A stretch of DNA of 37,774 nt from an uncultured Alphaproteobacteria bacterium (GTDB lineage Bacteria; Pseudomonadota; Alphaproteobacteria; HIMB59; GCA-002718135). A program made the translations under genes and the position numbers. The stretch is from positions 1-37,774 of the forward strand of contig CACHBB010000010.1 in NCBI GenBank assembly GCA_902577945.1, written 5' to 3'. Below the pieces are notes generated by a model. The model was not told the DNA's origin. It searched no databases and worked only from the letters and a program-made list of their open reading frames with translations. Of the stretch, positions 24,145-37,425 are shown piece after piece (position 1 is the stretch's first letter; each line of letters opens with the position of its first letter).

Positions 24145-25053
24145 ATGAAAAAGTTTTTCTTATTTTTCCTAATTTTATTTATTTCAACAAAAATTTATTC
24201 AAATGAAAATTTACTTACAATTCAACAACAATTAGAAAGATTACAAAGAGAAGTGACAGATTTATCAAAATCAGTTTATTCTGATAGTAATAACTCTAAT
24301 GAAAATCTTAATAACGATTTAATATCTAATTTATCTGCTATCGATATGAGAATATATGACATCGAAAGAGATGTTAAAAACTTAAATTTAAATTTTGAAG
24401 AAATACTTTTTCAAATAGATGATTTATCAAAAAGCATACAAAATTTTGAAGTTATTGTTAACGAATTAACTTTAAAAATGTCTAGCCTCCAAAATATAGA
24501 ATTAAGATCTACAAACCAAATATCTGAAGATGAAAAAATTACTGATCAAAATTTAGAAAATGAAAATACCCTTGGTTCTTTAAAATTAACTAAGGAAAAT
24601 AATTTAGAAAACAATCAGGACGAAGAGCAAATAACGGACGATTTAGAAGAAGAAGTTAAGTTATCTCCTGAAGATCAATTTCAGCTTGCATTTGATAATA
24701 TTAGAGAAAAAAATTGGGAGACTGCTAAAAAAATGCTATCTCAGTTTATAAATGAAAATCCAGAAAATCAATTATCTGGTTCAGCACATTATTGGCTTGG
24801 AGAGCTTCATATTTTAGAAAAAAAACATAGAGATGCTGCTTTAATTTTTGCAGAAGGTTATCAAAAATTTCCAAAAAGTATAAAAGCTCCCGATATGTTA
24901 TACAAGCTATCCCTATCATTATTTGAAGTAGATAAAATATCAGATGCATGCAATACGATGATTAAATTTGCAGAGGATTTTCCTGAACACAAACTTATAA
25001 AAAAATCAAAAAAAATCATTTCAGAGGAAAACTGCCTTACTTCTAACGAATGA
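24145..25053 (+). CDS. cpoB: Cell division coordinator CpoB (YbgF)
   Basis: Periplasmic TPR protein of the tol-pal locus that coordinates peptidoglycan synthesis with outer-membrane constriction in E. coli, 302 residues. It has a signal peptide (1-20, ending ...TKIYSNE), a coiled-coil region (about 26-115), an acidic linker, and a C-terminal TPR domain starting at DQFQLAFDNI (about 177). The typical AHYWLGELHI motif (about 213-222) follows. There is one Cys near the C-terminus. The stop overlaps the tilS ATG (ATGA). Confidence 0.9.
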   Translation: MKKFFLFFLILFISTKIYSNENLLTIQQQLERLQREVTDLSKSVYSDSNNSNENLNNDLISNLSAIDMRIYDIERDVKNLNLNFEEILFQIDDLSKSIQNFEVIVNELTLKMSSLQNIELRSTNQISEDEKITDQNLENENTLGSLKLTKENNLENNQDEEQITDDLEEEVKLSPEDQFQLAFDNIREKNWETAKKMLSQFINENPENQLSGSAHYWLGELHILEKKHRDAALIFAEGYQKFPKSIKAPDMLYKLSLSLFEVDKISDACNTMIKFAEDFPEHKLIKKSKKIISEENCLTSNE

Positions 25054-26021
25054 TATTAAATCAAATTAATTTCACTAAAGCTTTAAGCGTAAACCATAAA
25101 TTTGAAAAAAATCCTTCCGTAGCTATTGGTGTATCTGGGGGTCCAGACAGTATGGCACTTTTATACCTATTAAATAATTGGATAAAAAAAAATAACGGAA
25201 ATTTGGTGGCTTTGATCGTAGATCATAAATTAAGGAAAGAGTCTTCATTAGAGGCCAAAACTATTTATAATCTATTAAATCAAAAAAATATTAGTTCTAA
25301 AATTTTGACAGTAAAAAAATCAAACGTAACAAAAAAAAATATGTCTCAAGCAAGAACTAACAGATACAAAGTATTAACAAATTATTGTATTAAAAATGAT
25401 ATTTTGCATTTATTTATAGGTCATCATAAAGATGATTACATTGAAACTTTTATTAATAGAAAAATTTCTGGTAGTGATTTTGAGGGATTACAATCAATAA
25501 ATAAAAATACAGTTATGAATAAGGTTCATATTTTAAGGCCATTAATAGTCTTCTCAAAAAAACAAATATATAAATTCAATAAAAATAATAAAGTTAGTTT
25601 CATACAAGACCCATCTAATTCTAATTTTAAATATACAAGACCTGTTATAAGAAATTACTTAGAAAAGATAAAAATTTCAGATAAAAAAGAAATTTTGAAT
25701 GAGATAAAGTTGGTAAAAAAATACCTGCCCTCATACAAACAAATGGTTGCTGAAATTTTACTTAAGAATGTTATTTTAATTGAAAAAAACAAATTACATT
25801 TTGATCTAAAAAATTTCAAAAAACTACATAAGCTAATAGCTGAAAAAGTTATCAAAAAGATTTATTATTTTTTTTTTGGAACGAATTTAGGATTAAGATC
25901 TAATAATATTCAGAAATTTGTAAACTTAGTAAAAGAAGATGCTTTAACATTATATAATATTAAAGGGATGATCATAAAAAAAGAGGCAAATTCTCTAATG
26001 TTTCTCCAAAAATTAGACTAA
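25050..26021 (+). CDS. tilS: tRNA(Ile)-lysidine synthase
   Basis: Makes lysidine at C34 of the CAU-anticodon tRNA-Ile, so that it reads AUA codons, which are abundant in this AT-rich genome. The protein has 323 residues. The PP-loop ATP site SGGPDS is at 29-34, GHHKDDYIETFI lies near 129, and the DPSNSNFKYTRPVIRN segment (about 190-205) is a family hallmark. E. coli TilS has about 430 residues; the extra C-terminal domain is shortened here. It is coupled to cpoB by an ATGA overlap and is followed 51 bp later by ftsH. Confidence 0.93.
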   Translation: MILNQINFTKALSVNHKFEKNPSVAIGVSGGPDSMALLYLLNNWIKKNNGNLVALIVDHKLRKESSLEAKTIYNLLNQKNISSKILTVKKSNVTKKNMSQARTNRYKVLTNYCIKNDILHLFIGHHKDDYIETFINRKISGSDFEGLQSINKNTVMNKVHILRPLIVFSKKQIYKFNKNNKVSFIQDPSNSNFKYTRPVIRNYLEKIKISDKKEILNEIKLVKKYLPSYKQMVAEILLKNVILIEKNKLHFDLKNFKKLHKLIAEKVIKKIYYFFFGTNLGLRSNNIQKFVNLVKEDALTLYNIKGMIIKKEANSLMFLQKLD

Positions 26022-26072
26022 TTTCCAATAAAAGTATTGTGTTTTCATAATAAATTCCTATTTAATTAGATA

Positions 26073-27974
26073 ATGAAAAACATGAGCAAAAATATAATTC
26101 TATGGATAATTATTGGTCTGCTTTTAATTGTCCTTTTTAATTTATTTCAGGGCTCAAATTCAAGTAAAAGTAGTACAAAAATTTCCTTCTCTGATTTTAT
26201 CGCTGCAACTGATGCAGGAAATGTAGCTGAAGTTAATATAAGTGGTAATAGTGTTACTGGCTTTTTTGACGATGGTAGGCCTTTTAATACATTTGCTCCT
26301 GATTACCCAAACCTTGTTGATAAACTTAATAATAGTGGTGTAAAGATTACAGCAGAACCTTCTGAAAGATCAATGCATCCACTTTTAAGTGTTTTACTTT
26401 CATGGTTTCCAATGTTGCTATTAATTGGGGTCTGGATTTTCTTTATGCGACAGATGCAATCTGGAGGTGGCAAAGCAATGGGTTTTGGAAAGTCAAAAGC
26501 TAAACTTCTAAATGAAGCTGTTGGCAAAGTTACTTTTGATGATGTAGCTGGAATTGATGAAGCAAAACAAGAATTAGAGGAAGTTGTAGAATTTTTAAAA
26601 GATCCACAAAAATTCTCTAGACTTGGTGGTAAAATTCCAAGAGGGGCTTTACTTGTAGGACCTCCAGGAACAGGAAAAACATTACTTGCAAGAGCAATCG
26701 CAGGAGAAGCAAACGTACCCTTCTTTTCTATTTCAGGTTCTGATTTTGTAGAAATGTTTGTTGGAGTAGGGGCGAGCAGAGTAAGAGACATGTTTGACCA
26801 GGGTAAAAAAAATGCACCTTGCATTGTATTTATTGATGAAATTGATGCTGTTGGAAGGCATAGAGGTGCAGGTTTAGGTGGTGGCAACGATGAAAGAGAA
26901 CAAACATTAAATCAACTTTTAGTCGAGATGGATGGTTTTGAGGCTAATGCAGGTGTAATAATTATAGCAGCTACTAACAGACCTGATGTTTTAGATCCAG
27001 CTCTACTAAGACCAGGAAGATTTGATCGTCAAATAACTGTTAATAATCCTGATGTAATGGGTAGAGATAAGATATTAAAAGTTCACATTAAAAAAATTAA
27101 AGTTTCTCCAAAATTTGACTCTAAAATTATTGCAAGAGGAACGCCTGGCTTTTCAGGAGCCGATCTTGCAAATTTAGTAAACGAAGCTGCACTACTTGCA
27201 GCTAGAAAAAATAAAAGAATGGTTACTCTTGAGGATTTTGAAAGTGCAAAAGATAAAGTTATGATGGGTGCTGAAAAAAGATCTATGGTAATGTCTGAGG
27301 ATGAAAAAAAACTTACTGCATACCATGAAGCAGGCCATGCAGTAGCAACACTTCATTCACCAGCTTCAGATCCAATTCATAAAGCAACAATAATTCCAAG
27401 AGGAAGAGCTTTAGGTATGGTAATGAGGCTGCCTGAAAAAGATCAATTGTCTATGAGAAAAGATCAAATGAAAGCTCATTTATTAATAGCAACTGGTGGT
27501 AGAATTGCAGAAGAAATGATTTTTGGTAAAGATAAAATAACTAATGGAGCTGCAAGTGATATTCAAATGGTTACCAATCTTGCAAAAAAAATGATTACTG
27601 AATGGGGAATGAGTGAAAAACTAGGTAGACTTCGCTATAATAACGATAGTGAAGAAGTTTTCCTTGGGCACTCAGTAGCACAATCAAAAAATTTATCTGA
27701 TTCAACTGCAAAGCTGATTGATGAAGAGGTACGACACCTTGCTGAAGAAGCTGAAAAAAATTGTAGAAAAATTCTTCAAGACAATATTGAAGAACTTCAT
27801 ATTGTTGCAAAAGGTCTTTTAGAGTACGAAACATTATCTGGTGAAGAAATTAAAGACTTAATCAAAGGTATAAAACCAAATCGTGATGACTTTGACAATG
27901 ATGTTAACACTCCAAAAAAACCAGCAACATCCGTACCAAAAACTAGCGGTCCTACTCCAGCTCCAGCGAACTAA
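26073..27974 (+). CDS. ftsH: ATP-dependent zinc metalloprotease FtsH
   Basis: Membrane-bound AAA+ protease that removes damaged membrane proteins and regulators such as RpoH, 633 residues. It has an N-terminal membrane segment (about 9-27) and a second one (about 106-127), Walker A GPPGTGKT (196-203), Walker [12 protein letters not shown], and the second region of homology [18 protein letters not shown]. The zinc site HEAGH is at 418-422. The C-terminal tail is proline/threonine-rich. The protein may start at Met1 or Met4; both lie in the N-terminal arm. folP, commonly between ftsH and glmM, is absent. Confidence 0.98.
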   Translation: MKNMSKNIILWIIIGLLLIVLFNLFQGSNSSKSSTKISFSDFIAATDAGNVAEVNISGNSVTGFFDDGRPFNTFAPDYPNLVDKLNNSGVKITAEPSERSMHPLLSVLLSWFPMLLLIGVWIFFMRQMQSGGGKAMGFGKSKAKLLNEAVGKVTFDDVAGIDEAKQELEEVVEFLKDPQKFSRLGGKIPRGALLVGPPGTGKTLLARAIAGEANVPFFSISGSDFVEMFVGVGASRVRDMFDQGKKNAPCIVFIDEIDAVGRHRGAGLGGGNDEREQTLNQLLVEMDGFEANAGVIIIAATNRPDVLDPALLRPGRFDRQITVNNPDVMGRDKILKVHIKKIKVSPKFDSKIIARGTPGFSGADLANLVNEAALLAARKNKRMVTLEDFESAKDKVMMGAEKRSMVMSEDEKKLTAYHEAGHAVATLHSPASDPIHKATIIPRGRALGMVMRLPEKDQLSMRKDQMKAHLLIATGGRIAEEMIFGKDKITNGAASDIQMVTNLAKKMITEWGMSEKLGRLRYNNDSEEVFLGHSVAQSKNLSDSTAKLIDEEVRHLAEEAEKNCRKILQDNIEELHIVAKGLLEYETLSGEEIKDLIKGIKPNRDDFDNDVNTPKKPATSVPKTSGPTPAPAN

Positions 27975-28018
27975 TTTAATTACTTCACTTTACTTCTTTT
28001 TTTGAATAAAAGACCTAA

Positions 28019-29366
28019 ATGTCTAAAATTTTTGGCACTGATGGTATACGGTGCTTAGTTAACAAAGAACCTCTTTCAGCTGAAACTTGTCTCAAAATAG
28101 CAAAGACAGTCGCGTTTCTTCTAAAAAAGAAAAATTCTGTAAATAGTAGAGTTGTCATTTGTAAAGATACAAGGTTATCTGGGTATTTATACGAGCCACT
28201 TGTAACGGCTGGTTTTATTTCTATGGGTATGGATGTAATATTAGTTGGACCTCTTCCAACCCCTGCTGTTCCTTTAATGATTAAAACATTAAGAGCTGAT
28301 ATTGGGGTAATGATTACAGCTTCTCACAATACATATGAATATAACGGACTTAAATTCTTTGATAGTACTGGAACTAAATTAAGTTCAAGAATTGAGCAAA
28401 AAGTTGAAAAAATTGTTTTAGATAAAAAAAAATATTCTAAGGTTTTAAATAATACATTTAAATCTGGAAATGCAAAAAGGCTAGAAGACGCTTCTGGTAG
28501 ATATTCGGAATTCTTGAAAAGTACATTATCTAAATCATCTCCCAAAAAAAAACTAAAAATTGTTTTAGATTGTGCTAATGGAGCAACATACAACATAGCA
28601 CCAAATTTATTTTGGGAGCTAGGTCATAATGTTATTACTATCAACAATACTCCTGATGGATTTAATATAAATAAAAATTGTGGTGCAGTTGATACCAAAT
28701 CTCTTTCAATGAAAGTTGTTAATCAAAAAGCAGATATTGGATTTGCATTTGATGGTGACGGGGATAGATTAATTGTTGTTGATGAAAAGGGCAATGAAGT
28801 AGATGGTGATAAAATTATAGGATTACTATGTAAAAATTATGTTAAGCCTAAGAAAAAATCTAATCAACATGATGTTATCATAACTGTAATGTCCAATATG
28901 GGCTTAGAACGTTATCTCAAAGATAAATTAAAATTAAAAATAAAGCGTACATCAGTAGGAGATATAAATGTAATAAATCAAATGAAAAAATCAAAATCTC
29001 TTGTAGGTGGCGAACAGTCAGGACATATTATATTATCGGATTATTCTAATACTGGTGATGGAATTTTAGCAGCTTTAAAAATTACAGAAATTTTAATATC
29101 AAATAAATATAAACCAAGTAAATTATTTGATCTTTATGAAGATTTTGCACAAGAAAAAATCAATTTAACCTATAAAACAAAAAATATTAAGTTAACAAAA
29201 TTACTTAATGATTTACAAAATGATAATTCATATAATAATAAAAAAATTAGATCACTTGTTAGATTATCAGGAACAGAGCCGTTGGTTAGAATTTTAGTTG
29301 AAGGCGAGGATATGATTGAAGTAAAAAAGAAATCTCTCAAATTAAAAAAACTTATAAGGTCTTATC

Positions 29367-29374
<8 letters not shown>
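28019..29374 (+). CDS. glmM: Phosphoglucosamine mutase
   Basis: Converts glucosamine-6-phosphate to glucosamine-1-phosphate for UDP-GlcNAc, hence peptidoglycan and LPS, 451 residues. The start KIFGTDGIRC is standard. Phosphorylated Ser102 lies in TASHN, the same number as in E. coli GlmM. The metal loop DGDGDRLIVVD is near 246, and RLSGTEPLVRILVEG near 417-431. The residue after ASHN is Thr instead of the usual Pro (ASHNT rather than ASHNP), a small departure near the active site. Its 3' end overlaps hisZ by 8 bp. Confidence 0.95.
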
Positions 29375-32602
<3,228 letters not shown>

Positions 32603-32632
32603 AATAAGCCTATACCATAAATAAAATATTAA

Positions 32633-33604
32633 TTAATATTTTAGTAATAATTCTATTAAATTTTTAAAATCTTCAGGAATTTCAATGTTAAAATTCATTC
32701 TTTTTTTTGAAATTGGATGATCTAAGCCAAGATGATATGCATGTAATGCTTGTCTATTAAAATTTTTCAAAATCATAAATTTATTAAAAGTATTCTTATC
32801 TCTCCCGAATTGGTTAATTTTGCTCTTCCCATAGACTTTATCACCAATTATTGGAGAATTCTTAGAAGTTAAATGAACCCTAATTTGATGAGTTCTTCCA
32901 GTGTGTAAATAGCAGTCAATTATACTAGCAATACCAAAAGTTTTTTCTAACTTAATATCAGTTTTAGAATATTTACCAAAACCCTTATTATTTAAACTCA
33001 TTTTTTTTCTATTTTTTCTATTTCTTTCTATATACCCTTCTATTGATTGACTATCTGGAACTCCCCAAACAATTGCTTTATATTTTCTCGAGATACTATG
33101 TTCTTTAAATTGTTCGGCTAAATTTAAATGAGCTCTATTATTTTTTGCAACGACTAGGATTCCACTAGTATCTTTATCTAAACGATGTACTATTCCTGGT
33201 CTAGAATTATCATCTAAATTACTTAGTTGGTTATTGGTATAGTGCATAAGAGCATTAACAAGAGTTCCATTTTCATTTCCTGGTGCTGGATGCATTACTA
33301 AGTTTGGCGGTTTATTTATAACCAGTATATCCTCATCTTCATAAATAATATTCAAATCAATGTTTTCACCTGGATGTTTTTTTTCTTTTCTTAAAATAAT
33401 ATTTATAGAATAATTTTCATTTTCTTTAGTTATGTATGATGGATCTTTAATTTCTTCTTCATTAAGACTTACATTACCATTTAAGATTAAAGTTTTTATT
33501 TGTGACCTCGAATATCCTTCTATTTTTGAAACCAGAACTTTATCTAGTCTTTGTAAACTTAATTGTTTATTTATTCTTAATTTAACATTATAAAAATCAT
33601 TCAT
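32633..33604 (-). CDS. rluD: Ribosomal large subunit pseudouridine synthase RluD-type
   Basis: RluA-family pseudouridine synthase, 323 residues, expected to modify 23S rRNA helix 69. An N-terminal S4 RNA-binding domain (about 18-70; QRLDKVLV, GYSRSQIKTLI) precedes the catalytic domain with HRLDKDTSG at 140-148, where Asp143 is the nucleophile. The C-terminal HTGRTHQIRVHL segment is near 239. The pairing with rpoH is a common alphaproteobacterial arrangement. Assignment to RluD rather than RluA/C rests on length and context. Its ATG overlaps the ATG of the divergent gene (CATG at 33602-33605). Confidence 0.88.
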   Translation of the reverse strand: MNDFYNVKLRINKQLSLQRLDKVLVSKIEGYSRSQIKTLILNGNVSLNEEEIKDPSYITKENENYSINIILRKEKKHPGENIDLNIIYEDEDILVINKPPNLVMHPAPGNENGTLVNALMHYTNNQLSNLDDNSRPGIVHRLDKDTSGILVVAKNNRAHLNLAEQFKEHSISRKYKAIVWGVPDSQSIEGYIERNRKNRKKMSLNNKGFGKYSKTDIKLEKTFGIASIIDCYLHTGRTHQIRVHLTSKNSPIIGDKVYGKSKINQFGRDKNTFNKFMILKNFNRQALHAYHLGLDHPISKKRMNFNIEIPEDFKNLIELLLKY

Positions 33605-33896
33605 GTCTCAAAAAATTCTTAAGTTTATTGTTATTTTTTTAGGTATATTAATAATTATTTGTTTTTTAGCCCTTGTTTATGGTTTGTATATAAAAACGAC
33701 AAAAAAACAAAGTAATTTAGAAACAAACTTAATTAATTATAGCTTAAATTTAGAGGAAGGACATGAAATAACAGATATTGATTTGGTCGATAATAATAGA
33801 ATATTATTCACAATTAAAACTAATGATAAAGTCTATGCTTTAATATATGATATACAGAATTCAAAAATTTTAAAAATAGATAAAACAAATGAATAA
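33603..33896 (+). CDS. Small single-span membrane protein, DUF6476-like
   Basis: A 97-residue protein with one N-terminal membrane segment (about 8-30) and a short, probably periplasmic domain: EEGHEITDIDLVDNNRILFT followed by a strand pattern ALIYDIQNSKILKI. This layout, and the position beside rluD, recall the DUF6476 proteins of Rhodobacterales, but I cannot confirm it without a profile search. The function is unknown. The ATG at 33603 overlaps the rluD ATG on the other strand. The 3' end overlaps xseB by 8 bp. Confidence 0.6.
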   Translation: MSQKILKFIVIFLGILIIICFLALVYGLYIKTTKKQSNLETNLINYSLNLEEGHEITDIDLVDNNRILFTIKTNDKVYALIYDIQNSKILKIDKTNE

Positions 33897-34107
33897 AAAT
33901 AACAATTTTGAAAGTAATTTAAAAAAACTTGAGTCTATAGTAGAAAAATTGGAAAATGGTGAAGTTGATTTGGAGGAATCTGTAAAACTTTACGAAGAAG
34001 GAATGAATTTAAAAAAACTATGTGAAGAAAAATTAAAGAGTATTGAAAGCCAAATCAAAAAAATAAAACAGGAAAATAATAAAATTTCAAAAGAAGATTT
34101 TAAATAG
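33889..34107 (+). CDS. xseB: Exodeoxyribonuclease VII small subunit
   Basis: Small subunit of ExoVII, which degrades single-stranded DNA with XseA, 72 residues, usual length. The signature FESNLKKLESIVEKLENGEV and the following LEESVKLYEEGMNLKKLCEEKL are diagnostic. It starts 8 bp inside the preceding membrane-protein gene and ends 12 bp before tlyA. In many Alphaproteobacteria ispA and dxs stand between xseB and tlyA; both are missing here. xseA is not in the window. Confidence 0.93.
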   Translation: MNKNNNFESNLKKLESIVEKLENGEVDLEESVKLYEEGMNLKKLCEEKLKSIESQIKKIKQENNKISKEDFK

Positions 34108-34119
34108 TTTTTAGTAATT

Positions 34120-34869
34120 TTGAGAAAAGATTTAAAAATAAGATTAGACCAGCTTTTAATAAAAAAAAATTTAGCTGAAACTAAATCAAAAGCCCAATCT
34201 ATGATTATGGCTGGTCAAGTTTTGGTTAATGACAAAATAATTACTAAAAGTGGAAATAGTTTTAAAGAAAATTCACTAATAAAAATAAAAAAACTTCATC
34301 CACAATGGGTATCAAGAGGTGCGTATAAACTATTAAAAGCAATAGATCATTTTGGAATTGATATTAAAAATAAAACTTGTTTAGATATTGGTTCATCAAC
34401 AGGAGGTTTTACTGAAGTCCTTTTAAAAAAAAATGCAAAAAAGATATATTCTATTGATGTTGGTACTAATCAATTGCATGAAAAATTAAGAAAAGAAAAA
34501 AAAATTATAAGTATAGAAAATTTTAACGCAAAATATTTAGATAAATCAATTATTCATGACAAAATAGATATCGTAGTTTGTGATGTCAGTTTTATAAGTT
34601 TAACAAAGGTCATTGAGCCAAGCTTAAAGCTTGTATCAACAAATGCTGAAATTATCGCTTTAATTAAACCTCAATTTGAAACTAAAAAAATGAATTTAAA
34701 AAAAGGTATTGTGAAAGATTCATTAATCCATAAGCAAGTATGTACTCAAATATCAAATTGGTTTAAAGCCAAAATTAATACAAAAGTAGTTGGTTTGGTT
34801 GAAAGTCCAATAACTGGACCAAAAGGTAATATTGAATTTCTAATTTATTGTATTCTAAAGAAATCTTAA
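34120..34869 (+). CDS. tlyA: TlyA-family rRNA 2'-O-methyltransferase
   Basis: TlyA/hemolysin-A family methyltransferase, 249 residues; characterised members methylate ribose in 16S and/or 23S rRNA. An N-terminal S4 domain ([19 protein letters not shown], 8-26) is followed by an FtsJ-like domain with SAM motif DIGSSTGGF (89-97), CDVSFISL and LIKPQFE, and GNIEFLIY at the end. Start: TTG at 34120, chosen because it lies just before the conserved RLDxLL and no upstream ATG is available. Its 3' end overlaps the convergent aroC by 15 bp. Confidence 0.9.
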   Translation: MRKDLKIRLDQLLIKKNLAETKSKAQSMIMAGQVLVNDKIITKSGNSFKENSLIKIKKLHPQWVSRGAYKLLKAIDHFGIDIKNKTCLDIGSSTGGFTEVLLKKNAKKIYSIDVGTNQLHEKLRKEKKIISIENFNAKYLDKSIIHDKIDIVVCDVSFISLTKVIEPSLKLVSTNAEIIALIKPQFETKKMNLKKGIVKDSLIHKQVCTQISNWFKAKINTKVVGLVESPITGPKGNIEFLIYCILKKS

Positions 34870-35925
34870 ACAGTGATCAGCAATAGTTGTTGCAACCATT
34901 GCTTCACCAACAGGAACTGCTCGAATACCCACACATGGATCATGACGACCTCTAGTCAAGATAGTTGTTTCTTTTAGTTTTGTATTAATTGTTTTTTTTG
35001 TCGATAATATTGAACTTGTTGGTTTTACTACAAATCTAGCAATCAATTCTTGTCCTGTAGTTATACCTCCTAGAACACCACCATTGTTGTTTGATAAAAA
35101 TATAGGTTTTTTGTTTTTAATTCTCATTTCATCAACATTTGAAATTCCAGTTTCATAAACACTGTCAAAACCATTTCCCATCTCTACACCCTTGACAGCA
35201 TTAATTGACATTAATGACCTAGCAATATCTGAGTCAATTTTCTCATAAATTGGCTCACCTAACCCAGCTGGTAAACCTTTAACTCTAATTTCAATTATTG
35301 CACCTAAAGATGAACCAGATTTTCTTGCTATATTTATTTCTTTTTCCCATGTTTTAACTATTTGTTTATCTGGGCTCCAAAAATTATTCTTAGGTATAAA
35401 ATTATAATTCCAATTATCATAATTAATTTTATGGTTACCGATTTGCACTAAAGCACCCGTAATCACTACTTGGTTTTTTATTTTATTTTTTATTATTTTT
35501 CTTGCTATTGCTCCAGCCGCAACTCTCATTGCAGTTTCTCTAGCACTAGATCTACCTCCTCCTCTATAATCTCTTATTCCATATTTTTTCCAATAAGTAT
35601 AATCAGCATGACCTGGCCTAAATTTATTTTTAATATCACCATAATCTTTTGATCTTTGATCTTGATTATAAATAATAAGAGAAATTGGGTGTCCTGTTGT
35701 CTTTCCTTCGAAAGTTCCTGATAGTATTTCAACTTTATCTTGTTCCTTGCGCTGAGTTGTAAATTTTGACTGACCTGGTTTTCTTTTATCCAAAAAAGGT
35801 TGAATGTCTTTCTCAGTCAAGTTTATGTTCGATGGAACACCATCAACTACACATCCTATGGCTTTTCCATGACTTTCTCCCCATGTTGTAAAAGTAAATA
35901 TTTTTCCTAAAGAATTAGCTGTCAT
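34855..35925 (-). CDS. aroC: Chorismate synthase
   Basis: FMN-dependent last step of the shikimate pathway (EPSP to chorismate), 356 residues. The N-terminal [18 protein letters not shown] (11-28), [25 protein letters not shown] in the middle and [18 protein letters not shown] near the end are the three family signatures. It begins 4 bp inside the fabI stop (overlap 35922-35925), in an fabI-aroC operon reading left. Overlaps tlyA by 15 bp at the 3' end. Confidence 0.97.
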   Translation of the reverse strand: MTANSLGKIFTFTTWGESHGKAIGCVVDGVPSNINLTEKDIQPFLDKRKPGQSKFTTQRKEQDKVEILSGTFEGKTTGHPISLIIYNQDQRSKDYGDIKNKFRPGHADYTYWKKYGIRDYRGGGRSSARETAMRVAAGAIARKIIKNKIKNQVVITGALVQIGNHKINYDNWNYNFIPKNNFWSPDKQIVKTWEKEINIARKSGSSLGAIIEIRVKGLPAGLGEPIYEKIDSDIARSLMSINAVKGVEMGNGFDSVYETGISNVDEMRIKNKKPIFLSNNNGGVLGGITTGQELIARFVVKPTSSILSTKKTINTKLKETTILTRGRHDPCVGIRAVPVGEAMVATTIADHCLRFL

Positions 35926-36749
35926 TTTTTAGAATTTTTAAACTCAGCTAATAGTTCAGAAACATTTTCACTTTCATCTACTGCAACCATTCCTACAGTA
36001 TGATAACCACAGTCAACGTGTTGTATTTCGCCGGTAACTGCGCTTCCAAGATCACTTAAAAGATATAAAGCTGAGTTTCCTACATCTTGCTGATTTACAT
36101 TTCTTTTCAATGGAGCATTAAGTTCGTTCCATTTTAAAATAAATCTAAAATCACCAATTCCAGAAGCTGCTAAAGTTTTTATAGGACCAGCACTAATTGC
36201 ATTAACTCTTATATTTTTTTCTCCTAAATCAACCGCTAAATATCTAACACTAGCTTCAAGCGCAGCTTTCGCTACTCCCATAACATTATAATGAGGCATA
36301 ACTTGTTCTGATCCATAATAAGTTAAAGTAAGGATCGATCCACCTTTATTCATTAATGGCTCTGCAAGTCTGCATGATTCTGTGAATGAATAACAAGATA
36401 TATGCATTGTTTGTTTAAAGTTTTCAGAGGAAGTATTGTAATATTTTCCTCTTAATTCATCTTTATTAGAAAAACCAATTCCATGCACAAGAAAATCTAA
36501 TTCACCCCATTTGTCATTCAATATATCAAAAACATTGTTCATACTTTTTGAGTCTGAAACATCACATGGTATTATTACAGATGATCCTATTTCATTAGCA
36601 AGAGGCTCAACTCTTTTCTTAAGTGCATCACCTTGGTAAGTAAGAGCTATTTCAGCACCCTGTTCAGCAAGTTTTTTGGCAATACCCCAAGCAATTGACC
36701 TATCATTTGCCACACCCATAATAAGACCTTTTTTATTTTGCATTAACAT
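35922..36749 (-). CDS. fabI: Enoyl-[acyl-carrier-protein] reductase FabI
   Basis: NADH-dependent enoyl reductase of fatty acid synthesis, SDR fold, 275 residues. The nucleotide motif [11 protein letters not shown] is at 12-22. The catalytic pair Tyr154-x6-Lys161 (YNVMGVAK) corresponds to Tyr156/Lys163 of E. coli FabI, and [16 protein letters not shown] follows. The start could be Met1 (36749) or Met3 (36743); neither has a clear ribosome binding site. The gene is divergent from pdxH, with 70 bp between, the arrangement typical of Alphaproteobacteria (often with a dnaJ-like gene in between). Confidence 0.96.
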   Translation of the reverse strand: MLMQNKKGLIMGVANDRSIAWGIAKKLAEQGAEIALTYQGDALKKRVEPLANEIGSSVIIPCDVSDSKSMNNVFDILNDKWGELDFLVHGIGFSNKDELRGKYYNTSSENFKQTMHISCYSFTESCRLAEPLMNKGGSILTLTYYGSEQVMPHYNVMGVAKAALEASVRYLAVDLGEKNIRVNAISAGPIKTLAASGIGDFRFILKWNELNAPLKRNVNQQDVGNSALYLLSDLGSAVTGEIQHVDCGYHTVGMVAVDESENVSELLAEFKNSKK

Positions 36750-36819
36750 ATTGTAAATCAGTGTTTTTTTTTAAATATAGCTATATATACTTATAAAAAA
36801 TAATAATCATATCTCTAAT
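36750..36819. promoter_or_regulatory. Divergent fabI/pdxH spacer with 12-bp palindrome
   Basis: The spacer holds a perfect palindrome ATATAGCTATAT (36775-36786). TATAAA (36792-36797) could be the -10 of pdxH, and minus-strand TATATT within the palindrome could be the -10 of fabI; neither has a convincing -35. Overlapping divergent promoters or a regulator site are possible, but the sequence is nearly all A/T. Confidence 0.3.
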
Positions 36820-37425
36820 ATGTCAACAGAGCCAAATTTAATAAATTCCAACACTAATCCCCTATCTCTTTTTGAAGAATGGTTTGAAGAAGCAAAAAAA
36901 AGTGAGATAAATGACCCCAATGCCATGAATTTAGCAACCATTTCTTCTGATGGTAAACCAAATTCAAGAATCGTATTATTGAAATCTTATAATAGTCGAG
37001 GTTTTATTTTCTATACAAATTCAAATAGTAAAAAAGGAAGAGCTTTAGAAAATAACACTAATGTAGCATTAAATTTTCATTGGAAATCTTTACAAAGGCA
37101 AATAAGAATTGAAGGTGCGGTTTCTGTAATTGATAATTATGAAGCTGATGAATATTTTAAGTCAAGACCACTAGGAAGTAGAATAGGGGCATGGGCATCT
37201 ATGCAATCTGAAGAGTTAGATGATAGATCTTCATTACTACACAGAGTTAGAGAATTTGAAAAAAAATTTCAAAATACCAATATTAGCAGACCACCACATT
37301 GGAATGGATATGTTGTTAAGCCAAATTTAATTGAATTTTGGCAAGACATGCCATTTAGGCTACATGATAGAGTGGAATTCAAAAAGGTAGAAAGTAAGTG
37401 GGTATCAAGAAAATTATTTCCTTAA
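36820..37425 (+). CDS. pdxH: Pyridoxamine 5'-phosphate oxidase
   Basis: FMN-dependent oxidase producing pyridoxal 5'-phosphate, 201 residues. Visible marks are PNSRIVLLKSYNSRGFIFYTNSNSKKG (about 47-73), the FMN/PLP region SRPLGSRIGAWASMQSE (about 115-131), FWQDMPFRLHDR (about 180-191) and the C-terminal SRKLFP. All are typical of PdxH. It ends with a 4-bp overlap onto the convergent nucleotidyltransferase gene. Confidence 0.96.
   Translation: MSTEPNLINSNTNPLSLFEEWFEEAKKSEINDPNAMNLATISSDGKPNSRIVLLKSYNSRGFIFYTNSNSKKGRALENNTNVALNFHWKSLQRQIRIEGAVSVIDNYEADEYFKSRPLGSRIGAWASMQSEELDDRSSLLHRVREFEKKFQNTNISRPPHWNGYVVKPNLIEFWQDMPFRLHDRVEFKKVESKWVSRKLFP

Noticed and set aside
26303-26887. Long open frame of 194 codons on the minus strand inside ftsH
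   Set aside because: It is the antisense shadow of the conserved AAA+ domain, with proline/serine-rich low-complexity sequence and no own ribosome binding site or family match.
33603-33896. Small membrane gene beside rluD as a toxin of a toxin-antitoxin pair
   Set aside because: No antitoxin-like partner: the neighbours are rluD and xseB. The layout fits a conserved alphaproteobacterial single-span protein better.
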